This document shows, piece by piece, positions 24,075-35,514 of a stretch of 64,000 bases of DNA (position 1 is the first letter of the stretch; each line of letters opens with the position of its first letter). The notes beneath the pieces were generated by a model. The model searched no databases. It saw only the letters and a list, made by a program, of their open reading frames with translations, and was not told the origin of the DNA. The DNA is taken from positions 6,760,001-6,824,000 of the forward strand of contig NC_079889.1 of assembly GCF_029227915.1 (NCBI RefSeq). Reading direction: 5' to 3'. The DNA comes from Hydractinia symbiolongicarpus. Taxonomy: Eukaryota; Cnidaria; Hydrozoa; Anthoathecata; Hydractiniidae. Both the position numbers and the translations under genes were made by a program.

Positions 24075-24256
24075 ATGGCATTTTGCAGTCTAATAAAGGC
24101 CTCACACGTAGATCACGTGGTTCCATCTGCCTGCGCAGGCTGCCATTGGACTAGTTGTTCCAATCTCAATGCGCTACAACGTCCCAAGTCATTTTCATTA
24201 GCGCCATGGCCTTACAACACTTCTAAGTACGTGCACAGTCCTATAAAGGCCGTAAT
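24075..24256. repeat. Hybrid monomer at a 182-bp deletion (B6)
   Basis: The front matches monomer 21353 (GGCATTTTGC, GTTGTTCCAATC) and the back matches monomer 21535 (GCCATGGCC, ACTTCTAAGTACG). The same fusion is at 26251-26432 in B7, exactly 2176 bp downstream. Confidence 0.84.
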
Positions 24257-24438
24257 ATGGCCTTTTGCAGTCTAATAAAGGCGTCACACGTAGATCACGC
24301 GGTTCCATCTGCCTGCGCAGGTTACCATTGGACTAGTTGTTCCAGTCTCAATGCTCTACAACGTCCCAAGTCATTTTCACTAGCGCCGTCGACTTAGAAC
24401 GCTCTTAACTACGTGCACAGTCCTATAAAGGCTGTAAT

Positions 24439-26978
24439 ATGGCCTTTCGCAGTCTAATAAAGGCGTCACACGTAGATGTCGTGGTTCCATCGGCCTGTGC
24501 AGGTTACCATTGTACCATTTCTTCCAGTCTTAATGCAGTACAACGTTCCAAGAGGTTTTCCTTAGCGCCATGGCCTTACAACACTCTTAACTACGTGCAC
24601 AGTCCTATAAATATGGCCTTTTGCAGTCCAATAAAGGCCGCAGACGTAAATCACGCGGTTTCAGATGCCTGCGCAGGTTACCATTGGACTAGTCGTTCCA
24701 GTCTCAATGCGCTACAACGTCCCTAGTCGTTTTCATTAGCGCCGTTGCCTTAGTACACTCTTAACTACGTTCACCATCCTATAAAGGCTGTAATATGGCA
24801 TTTTGCAGTCTAATAAAGGCCTCACACGTAGATCACGCGGTTCCATCTGCTTGCGCAGGCTACCATTGGACTAGTTGTTCCAATCTCAATGCGCTACAAC
24901 GTCCCAAGTCATTTTCATTAGCGCCGTCGACTTAGAACGCGCTTAACTACGTGCACAGTCCTATAAAAGCTGTAATATGGCCTTTTGCAGTCTGATAAAG
25001 GCCTCACACGTAGATCACGTGGTTCCATCTGCCTGCACAGGTTACCATTGTACTATTTCTTCCAGTCTCAATGCGCTACAACCTCCCAAGTCATTTTCCT
25101 TAGCGCCATGGCCTTACAACACTTCTAACTACGTGCACAGTCCTATAAAGGCCGTAATATGGCCTTTTGCAGTCTAATAAAGGCCTCACACGTAGATCAC
25201 GTGGTTCCATCTGCCTGCGCAGGTTACCATTGGACTAGTTGTTCCAGTCTCAATGCTCTACAACGTCCCAAGTCATTTTCACTAGCGCTGTCGACTTAGA
25301 ACGCTTTTAACTACGTGCACAGTCCTATAAAGGCTGTAATATGGCCTTTTGCAGTCTAATAAAGGCCTCACACGTAAATCACGTGGCTCCATCTGCCTGC
25401 GCAGGTTACCATTGGACTATTCTTTCCAGTCTCAATGCGCTACAACGTTCCAAGTGGTTCTCCTTAGCGCTGTGGCCTTAGAACGCTCTTAACTATGTGC
25501 ACAGTCCTATAAAGGCTGTAATATGGCCTTTTGCAGTCTAATAAAGGCCTTACACGTAAGTCACGTGGTTCCATCTGCCTGTGCAGGTTACCATTGGACT
25601 ATTCCTTCCAGTCTCAATGCGCTACAACGTCCCAAGTGGTTCTCCTTAGCGCTGTGGCCTTAGAACAATCTTAACTACGTGCACAGTCCATTAAAAGCTG
25701 TAATATGGCCTTTTGAAGTTTAATAAAGGCTTCACAAATAAATCACGTGGTTTCACCTGCCTGCGCAGGTTACCATTGTACTAGTCGTTCCAGTCTCAAT
25801 GCGCTACAACGTCCCAAGTTGTTTTCATTAGCGCCGTTGCCTTAGAACACTCTTAACTACGTTCACAGTCCTATAAAGGCTGTAATATGGCCTTTTGAAG
25901 TCTAATAAAGGCTTCACAAATAAATCACGTGGTTTCACCTGCCTGTGCAGGTTACCATTGGACTATTCCTTCCAGTATCAATGCGCTATAACGTCCCAAG
26001 TGGTTCTCCTTAGCGCTGTGGCCTTAGAACACTCTTAACTACGTGCACAGTCCATTAAAGGCTGTAATGTGGCCTTTTGCAGTCCAATAAAGGCCGCAGA
26101 CGTAAATCACGCGGTTTCAGCTGCCTGCGCAGGTTACCATTGGACTAGTCGTTCCAGTCTCAATGCGCTACAACGTCCCAAGTCCTTTTCATTAGCGCCG
26201 TTGCCTTAGTAAACTCTTAACTACGTTCACAGTCCTATAAAGGCTGTAATATGGCATTTTGCAGTCTAATAAAGGCCTCACACGTAGATCACGTGGTTCC
26301 ATCTGCCTGCGCAGGCTACCATTGGACTAGTTGTTCCAATCGCAATGCGCTACAACGTCCCAAGTCATTTTCATTAGCGCCATGGCCTTACAACACTTCT
26401 AAGTACGTGCACAGTCCTATAAAGGCCGTAATATGGCCTTTTGCAGTCTAATAAAGGCGTCACACGTAGATCACGCGGTTCCATCTGCCTGCGCAGGTTA
26501 CCATTGGACTAGTTGTTCCAGTCTCAATGCTCTACAACGTCCCAAGTCATTTTCACTAGCGCCGTCGACTTAGAACGCTCTTAACTACGTGCACAGTCCT
26601 ATAAAGGCTGTAATATGGCCTTTTGCAGTCTAATAAAGGCCTCACACGTAAATCACGTGGCTCCATCTGCCTGCGCAGGTTACCATTGGACTATTCTTTC
26701 CAGTCTCAATGCGCTACAACGTCCCAAGTGGTTCTCCTTAGCGCTGTGGCTTTATAACACTCTTAACTACGTGCACAGTCCATTAAAGGCTGTAATATGG
26801 CCTTTTGCAGTCTAATAAAGGCTTCACAAATAAATCACGTGGTTTCACCTGCCTGTGCAGGTTACCATTGCACTAGTCGTTCCAGTCTCAATGCGCTACA
26901 ACGTCGCAAGTCATTTTCATTAGCGCCATCGCCTTAGAACGCTCTTAACTACGTGCACAGTCCTATAAAGGCTGTAAT
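24439..26978. repeat. Block B HOR unit B7, contracted (14 monomers, 2540 bp)
   Basis: It has the 174-bp monomer at 24439-24612. It carries the same two fused monomers as B6 (25887 and 26251) but keeps the two monomers at 26615 and 26797 that B6 lacks. Its length therefore equals 3088-366-182. The B6/B7 boundary is probably the unequal-exchange junction. Confidence 0.9.
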
Positions 26979-29900
26979 ATGGCCTTTCGCAGTCTAATAA
27001 AGGCGTCGCACGTAGATGTCGTGGTTCCATCGGCCTGTGCAGGTTACCATTGTACTATTTCTTCCAGTCTTAATGCAGTACAACGTTCCAAGAGGTTTTC
27101 CTTAGCGCCATGGCCTTACAACACTCTTAACTACGTGCACATTCCTATAAATATGGCCTTTTGCAGTCCAATAAAGGCCGCAGACGTAAATCACGCGGTT
27201 TCAGCTGCCTGCGCAGGTTACCATTGGACTAGTCGTTCCAGTCTCAATGCGCTACAACGTCCCAAGTCGTTTTCATTAGCGCCGTTGCCTTAGTACACTC
27301 TTAACTACGTTCACAGTCCTATAAAGGCTGTAATATGGCATTTTGCAGTCTAATAAAGGCCTCACACGTAGATCACGCGGTTCCATCTGCCTGCGCAGGC
27401 TACCATTGGACTAGTTGTTCCAATCTCAATGCGCTACAACGTCCCAAGTCATTTTCATTAGCGCCGTCGACTTAGAACGCGCTTAACTACGTGCACAGTC
27501 CTATAAAGGCTGTAATATGGCCTTTTGCAGTCTGATAAAGGCCTCACACGTAGATCACGTGGTTCCATCTGCCTGCGCAGGTTACCATTGTACTATTTCT
27601 TCCAGTCTCAATGCGCTACAACCTCCCAAGTCATTTTCCTTGGCGCCATGGCCTTACAACACTTCTAACTACGTGCACAGTCCTATAAAGGCCGTAATAT
27701 GGCCTTTTGCAGTCTAATAAAGGCCTCACACGTAGATCACGTGGTTCCATCTGCCTGCGCAGGTTACCATTGGACTAGTTGTTCCAGTCTCAATGCTCTA
27801 CAACGTCCCAAGTCATTTTCACTAGCGCTGTCGACTTAGAACGCTTTTAACTACGTGCACAGTCCTATAAAGGCTGTAATATGGCCTTTTGCAGTCTAAT
27901 AAAGGCCTCACACGTAAATCACGTGGCTCCATCTGCCTGCGCAGGTTACCATTGGACTATTCTTTCCAGTCTCAATGCGCTACAACGTTCCAAGTGGTTC
28001 TCCTTAGCGCTGTGGCCTTAGAACGCTCTTAACTATGTGCACAGTCCTATAAAGGCTGTAATATGGCCTTTTGCAGTCTAATAAAGGCCTTACACGTAAG
28101 TCACGTGGTTCCATCTGCCTGTGCAGGTTACCATTGGACTATTCCTTCCAGTCTCAATGCGCTACAACGTCCCAAGTGGTTCTCCTTAGCGCTGTGGCCT
28201 TAGAACAATCTTAACTACGTGCACAGTCCATTAAAAGCTGTAATATGGCCTTTTGAAGTTTAATAAAGGCTTCACAAATAAATCACGTGGTTTCACCTGC
28301 CTGCGCAGGTTACCATTGTACTAGTCGTTCCAGTCTCAATGCGCTACAACGTCCCAAGTTGTTTTCATTAGCGCCGTTGCCTTAGAACACTCTTAACTAC
28401 GTTCACAGTCCCATAAAGGCTGTAATATGGCCTTTTGAAGTCTAATAAAGGCTTCACAAATAAATCACGTGGTTTCACCTGCCTGCGCAGGTTACCATTG
28501 TACTAGTCCTTCCAGTCTCAATGCGCTACAACGTCCCAAGTCGTTTTCATTAGCGCCGTTGCCTTAGTACACTCTTAACTACGTTCACAGTCCTATAAAG
28601 GCTGTAATATGGCATTTTGCAGTCTAATAAAGGCCTCACACGTAGATCACGCGGTTCCATCTGCCTGCGCAGGCTACCATTGGACTAGTTGTTCCAATCT
28701 CAATGCGCTACAACGTCCCAAGTCATTTTTATTAGCGCCGTCGAGTTAGAACGCGCTTAACTACGTGCACAGTCCTATAAAGGCTGTAATATGGCCTTTT
28801 GCAGTCTAATAAAGGCCTAACACGTAAATCACGAGGCTCCATCTGCCTGCGCAGGTTACCATTGGACTATTCTTTCCAGTCTCAATGCGCTACAACGTTC
28901 CAAGTGGTTCTCCTTAGCGCTGTGGCCTTAGAACGCTCTTAACTATGTGCACAGTCCTATAAAGGCTGTAATATGGCCTTTTGCAGTCTAATAAAGGCCT
29001 TACACGTAAGTCACGTGGTTCCATCTGCCTGTTCAGGTTACCATTGGACTATTCCTTCCAGTCTCAATGCGCTACAACGTCCCAAGTGGTTCTCCTTAGC
29101 GCTGTGGCCTTAGAACAATCTTAACTACGTGCACAGTCCATTAAAAGCTGTAATATGGCCTTTTGAAGTTTAATAAAGGCTTCACAAATAAATCACGTGG
29201 TTTCACCTGCCTGCGCAGGTTACCATTGTACTAGTCGTTCCAGTCTCAATGCGCTACAACGTCCCAAGTTGTTTTCATTAGCGCCGTTGCCTTAGAACAC
29301 TCTTAACTACGTTCACAGTCCTATAAAGGCTGTAATATGGCCTTTTGAAGTCTAATAAAGGCTTCACAAATAAATCACGTGGTTTCACCTGCCTGCGCAG
29401 GTTACCATTGTACTAGTCCTTCCAGTCTCAATGCGCTACAACGTCCCAAGTCGTTTTCATTAGCGCCGTTGCCTTAGAACACTCTTAACTACGTTCACAG
29501 TCCTATAAAGGCTGTAATATGACCTTTTGCAGTCTAATAAAGGCCTCACACGTAGATCACGTGGTTCCATCTGCCTGCGCAGGTTACCATTGGACTAGTT
29601 GTTCCAGTCTCAATGCTCTACAACGTCCCAAGTCATTTTCACTAGCGCCGTCGACTTAGAACGCTCTTAACTACGTGCACAGTCCTATAAAGGCTGCAAT
29701 ATGGCCTTTTGCAGTCTAATAAAGGCCTCACACGTAAATCACGTGGCTCCATCTGCCTGCGCAGGTTACCATTGGACTATTCTTTCCAGTCTCAATGCGC
29801 TACAACGTTCCAAGTGGTTCTCCTTAGCGCTGTGGCCTTAGAACGCTCTTAACTACGTGCACAGTCCTATAAAGGCTGTAATATGGCCTTTTGAAGTCTA

Positions 29901-31337
29901 ATAAAGGCTTCACAAATAAATCACGTGGTTTCACCTGCCTGCGCAGGTTACCATTGTACTAGTCGTTCCAGTCTCAATTCGCTACAACGTCCCAAGTCGT
30001 TTTCATTAGCGCCGTTGCCTTAGAACACACTTAACTACGTTCACAGTCCTATAAAGGCTGTAATATGGCCTTTTGCAGTCTAATAAAGGCCTCACACGTA
30101 GATCACGTGGTTCCATCTGCCTGCGCAGGTTACCATTGTACTATTTCTTCCAGTCTCAATGCGCTACAACGTTCCAAGTGGTTCTCCTTAGCGCTGTGGC
30201 CTTAGAACGCTCTTAACTATGTGCACAGTCCATTAAAGGCTGTAATATGGCCTTTTGCAGTCTAATAAAGGCTGCAAAAATAAATCACGTGGTTTCACCT
30301 GCCTGCGCAGGTTACCGTTGGACTATTCCTTACAGTCTCAATGCACTACAACATTCCAAGAGGTTTTACTTGGCGCTGTGGCCTTACAAAACTCTTAACT
30401 ACGTGCACAGTCCTATAAAGGCCGTAATATGGCCTTTTGCAGTCCAATAAAGGTCGCAGACGTAAATCACGCGGTTTCAGCTGCCTGCGCAAGTTACCAT
30501 TGTACTAGTCGTTCCAGTCTCAATGCGCTACAACGTCCCAAGTCATTTTCATTAGCGCCATCGCCTTAGAACGCTCTTAACTACGTGCACAGTCCTATAA
30601 AGGTTGCAATATGGCCTTTCGCAGTCTAATAAAGGCGTCACACGTAGATGTCGTGGTTCCATCTGCCTGTGCAGGTTACTATTGCACTATTTCTTCCAGT
30701 CATAATGCAGTACAATGTTCCAAGAGGTTTTCCTTAGCGCCATGGCCTTACAACACTCTTAACTACGTGCACAGTCCTATAAAGGCCGTAATATGGCCTT
30801 TTGCGTCCAATAAAGGCCGCAGACGTAAATCACGCGGTTTCAGCTGCCTGCGCAGGTTACCATTGTACTATTCGTTCCAGTCTCAATTCGCTACAACGTC
30901 CCAAGTCGTTTTCATTATCGCCGTTGCCTTAGTACACTCTTAACTACGTTCACAGTCCTATAAAGGCTGTAATATGGCATTTTGTAGTCTAATAAAGGCC
31001 TCACACGTAGATCACGTGGTTCCATCTGCCTGCGCAGGCTACCATTGGACTAGTTGTTCCAATCTCAATGCGCTACAACGTCCCAAGTCATTTTCCTTAG
31101 CGCCATGGCCTTACAACACTCTTAACTACGTGCACAGTCCTATAAAGGCCGTAATATGGCCTTTTGCAGTCTGATAAAGGCTTCACAAATAAATCACGTG
31201 GTTTCACCTGCCTGCGCAGGTTACCATTGTACTAGTCGTTCCAGTCTCAATGCGCTACAACGTCGCAAGTCATTTTCATTAGCGCCATCGCCTTAGAACG
31301 CTCTTAACTACGTGCACAGTCCTATAAAGGCTGTAAT
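26979..31337. repeat. Unit B8/C1 (24 monomers, 4359 bp)
   Basis: It opens with a 174-bp monomer (26979-27152) carrying GGCGTCGCACG. After a B-like first third it continues into monomers new to the window: GTCGAGTTAG at about 28739, TCAAAAATAAATC-like fronts at 30247, and a 181-bp monomer starting at 30793 that lacks one A (TTTTGCGTCC). Most of it recurs 4359 bp downstream. Length = 24x182-8-1. Confidence 0.85.
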
Positions 31338-34300
31338 ATGGCCTTTCGCAGTCTAATAAAGGCGTCGCACGTAGATGTCGTGGTTCCATCGGCCTGTGCA
31401 GGTTACCATTGTACTATTTCTTCCAGTCTTAATGCAGTACAACGTTCCAAGAGGTTTTCCTTAGCGCCATGGCCTTACAACACTCTTAACTACGTGCACA
31501 GTCCTATAAATATGGCCTTTTGCAGTCCAATAAAGGCCGCAGACGTAAATCACGCGGTTTCAGCTGCCTGCGCAGGTTACCATTGGACTAGTCGTTCCAG
31601 TCTCAATGCGCTACAACGTCCCAAGTCGTTTTCATTAGCGCCGTTGCCTTAGTACACTCTTAACTACGTTCACAGTCCTATAAAGGCTGTAATATGGCAT
31701 TTTGCAGTCTAATAAAGGCCTCACACGTAGATCACGCGGTTCCATCTGCCTGCGCAGGCTACCATTGGACTAGTTGTTCCAATCTCAATGCGCTACAACG
31801 TCCCAAGTCATTTTCATTAGCGCCGTCGACTTAGAACGCGCTTAACTACGTGCACAGTCCTATAAAGGCTGTAATATGGCCTTTTGCAGTCTGATAAAGG
31901 CCTCACACGTAGATCACGTGGTTCCATCTGCCTGCGCAGGTTACCATTGTACTATTTCTTCCAGTCTCAATGCGCTACAACCTCCCAAGTCATTTTCCTT
32001 GGCGCCATGGCCTTACAACACTTCTAACTACGTGCACAGTCCTATAAAGGCCGTAATATGGCCTTTTGCAGTCTAATAAAGGCCTCACACGTAGATCACG
32101 TGGTTCCATCTGCCTGCGCAGGTTACCATCGGACAAGTTGTTCCAGTCTCAATGCTCTACAACGTCCCAAGTCATTTTCACTAGCGCTGTCGACTTAGAA
32201 CGCTTTTAACTACGTGCACAGTCCTATAAAGGCTGTAATATGGCCTTTTGCAGTCTAATAAAGGCCTCACACGTAAATCACGTGGCTCCATCTGCCTGCG
32301 CAGGTTACCATTGGACTATTCTTTCCAGTCTCAATGCGCTACAACGTTCCAAGTGGTTCTCCTTAGCGCTGTGGCCTTAGAACGCTCTTAACTATGTGCA
32401 CAGTCCTATAAAGGCTGTAATATGGCCTTTTGCAGTCTAATAAAGGCCTTACACGTAAGTCACGTGGTTCCATCTGCCTGTGCAGGTTACCATTGGACTA
32501 TTCCTTCCAGTCTCAATGCGCTACAACGTCCCAAGTGGTTCTCCTTAGCGCTGTGGCCTTAGAACAATCTTAACTACGTGCACAGTCCATTAAAAGCTGT
32601 AATATGGCCTTTTGAAGTTTAATAAAGGCTTCACAAATAAATCACGTGGTTTCACCTGCCTGCGCAGGTTACCATTGTACTAGTCGTTCCAGTCTCAATG
32701 CGCTACAACGTCCCAAGTTGTTTTCATTAGCGCCGTTGCCTTAGAACACTCTTAACTACGTTCACAGTCCTATAAAGGCTGTAATATGGCATTTTGCAGT
32801 CTAATAAAGGCCTCACACGTAGATCACGCGGTTCCATCTGCCTGCGCAGGCTACCATTGGACTAGTTGTTCCAATCTCAATGCGCTACAACGTCCCAAGT
32901 CATTTTTATTAGCGCCGTCGAGTTAGAACGCGCTTAACTACGTGCACAGTCCTATAAAGGCTGTAATATGGCCTTTTGCAGTCTAATAAAGGCCTTACAC
33001 GTAAGTCACGTGGTTCCATCTGCCTGTTCAGGTTACCATTGGACTATTCCTTCCAGTCTCAATGCGCTACAACGTCCCAAGTGGTTCTCCTTAGCGCTGT
33101 GGCCTTAGAACAATCTTAACTACGTGCACAGTCCATTAAAAGCTGTAATATGGCCTTTTGAAGTTTAATAAAGGCTTCACAAATAAATCACGTGGTTTCA
33201 CCTGCCTGCGCAGGTTACCATTGTACTAGTCGTTCCAGTCTCAATGCGCTACAACGTCCCAAGTTGTTTTCATTAGCGCCGTTGCCTTAGAACACTCTTA
33301 ACTACGTTCACAGTCCTATAAAGGCTGTAATATGGCCTTTTGAAGTCTAATAAAGGCTTCACAAATAAATCACGTGGTTTCACCTGCCTGCGCAGGTTAC
33401 CATTGTACTAGTCCTTCCAGTCTCAATGCGCTACAACGTCCCAAGTCGTTTTCATTAGCGCCGTTGCCTTAGAACACTCTTAACTACGTTCACAGTCCTA
33501 TAAAGGCTGTAATATGACCTTTTGCAGTCTAATAAAGGCCTCACACGTAGATCACGTGGTTCCATCTGCCTGCGCAGGTTACCATTGTACTATTTCCTCC
33601 AGTCTCAATGCGCTACAACGTCCCAAGTCATTTTCCTTAGCGCTATGGCCTTACAACACTCTTAACTACGTGCACAGTCCTATAAAGGCCGTAATATGGC
33701 CTTTTGTAGTCTAATAAAGGCCTCACACGTAGATCACGCAGTTCCATCTGCCTGCGCAGGTTACCATTGGACTAGTTGTTCCAGTCTCAATGCTCTACAA
33801 CGTCCCAAGTCATTTTCACTAGCGCCGTCGACTTAGAACGCTCTTAACTACGTGCACAGTCCTATAAAGGCTGCAATATGGCCTTTTGCAGTCTAATAAA
33901 GGCCTCACACGTAAATCACGTGGCTCCATCTGCCTGCGCAGGTTACCATTGGACTATTCTTTCCAGTCTCAATGCGCTACAACATTCCAAGTGGTTCTCC
34001 TTAGCGCTGTGGCCTTAGAACGCTCTTAACTATGTGCACAGTCCATTAAAGGCTGTAATATGGCCTTTTAAAGTTTAATAAAGGCTTCACAAATAAATCA
34101 CGTGGTTTCACCTGCCTGCGCAGGTTACCATTGTACTAGTCGTTCCAGTCTCAATGCGCTACAACGTCCCAAGTTGTTTTCATTAGCGCCGTTGCCTTAG
34201 AACACTCTTAACTACGTGCACAGTCCTATAAAGGCTGTAATATGGCCTTTTGAAGTCTAATAAAGGCTTCACAAATAAATCACGTGGTTTCACCTGCCTG

Positions 34301-35514
34301 CGCAGGTTACCATTGTACTAGTCGTTCCAGTCTCAATTCGCTACAACGTCCAAAGTCGTTTTCATTAGCGCCGTTGCCTTAGAACACACTTAACTACGTT
34401 CACAGTCCTATAAAGGCTGTAATATGGCCTTTTGCAGTCTAATAAAGGCCTCACACGTAGATCACGTGGTTCCATCTGCCTGCGCAGGTTACCATTGTAC
34501 TATTTCTTCCAGTCTCAATGCGCTACAACGTTCCAAGTGGTTCTCCTTAGCGCTGTGGCCTTAGAACGCTCTTAACTATGTGCACAGTCCATTAAAGGCT
34601 GTAATATGGCCTTTTGCAGTCTAATAAAGGCTTCAAAAATAAATCACGTGGTTTCACCTGCCTGCGCAGGTTACCGTTGGACTATTCCTTACAGTCTCAA
34701 TGCACTACAACATTCCAAGAGGTTTTCCTTGGCGCTGTGGCCTTACAAAACTCTTAACTACGTGCACAGTCCTATAAAGGCCGTAATATGGCCTTTTGCA
34801 GTCCAATAAAGGTCGCAGACGTAAATCACGCGGTTTCAGCTGCCTGCGCAAGTTACCATTGTACTAGTCGTTCCAGTCTCAATGCGCTACAACGTCCCAA
34901 GTCATTTTCATTAGCGCCATCGCCTTAGAACGCTCTTAACTACGTGCACAGTCCTATAAAGGTTGCAATATGGCCTTTCGCAGTCTAATAAAGGCGTCAC
35001 ACGTAGATGTCGTGGTTCCATCTGCCTGTGCAGGTTACTATTGCACTATTTCTTCCAGTCATAATGCAGTACAATGTTCCAAGAGGTTTTCCTTAGCGCC
35101 ATGGCCTTACAACACTCTTAACTACGTGCACAGTCCTATAAAGGCCGTAATATGGCCTTTTGCGTCTAATAAAGGCCTCACACGTAAATCACGCGGTTTC
35201 AGCTGCCTGCGCAGGTTACCATTGTACTAGTCGTTCCAGTCTCAATTCGCTACAACGTCCCAAGTCGTTTTCATTATCGCCGTTGCCTTAGTACACTCTT
35301 AACTACGTTCACAGTCCTATAAAGGCTGTAATATGGCATTTTGTAGTCTAATAAAGGCCTCACACGTAGATCACGTGGTTCCATCTGCCTGCGCAGGCTA
35401 CCATTGGACTAGTTGTTCCAATCTCAATGCGCTACAACGTCCCAAGTCATTTTCCTTAGCGCCATGACCTTACAACACTCTTAACTACGTGCACAGTCCT
35501 ATAAAGGCCGTAAT
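31338..35514. repeat. Unit B9/C2 (23 monomers, 4177 bp)
   Basis: It has the last 174-bp monomer of the window (31338-31511) and shares GGCGTCGCACG and CCTTGGCGCC with B8. Relative to B8 it lacks the 28427-type and 28791-type monomers but keeps 33514 and 33696 as separate units where B8 has a single fused monomer at 29519. The correspondence is 4359 bp at 30247/34606 and 30611/34970, but 4177 bp at the GTCGAGTTAG marker (28739/32916). Homology with B8 ends near 35514. Confidence 0.83.

Larger units (their letters stand above)
22263..24438. repeat. Block B HOR unit B6, contracted (12 monomers, 2176 bp)
   Basis: It opens with the 174-bp monomer 22263-22436. It is 912 bp shorter than B5, and the loss breaks down exactly into 366 + 182 + 364 bp at three fused or junction monomers (23711, 24075 and 24257/24439). 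It shares GTACCATTTC, TTCAGATGCC and CACCATCCTA with B7, so B6 and B7 are a recent duplication. Confidence 0.9.

Noticed and set aside
7371-31652. Longer 95- and 104-codon open frames (7371, 10459, 14275, 16087, 19175, 22263, 24439, 26979, 31338)
   Set aside because: They exist only because the 8-bp deletion makes the monomer 174 bp, a multiple of 3, so the frame carries on into the next monomer. The length is a by-product of the deletion.
30611-35230. 110- and 86-codon open frames at 30611 and 34970
   Set aside because: Both result from the 1-bp deletion (TTTTGCGTC) in the next monomer start, which shifts the frame past the usual stop. They are not conserved outside this duplicated pair.
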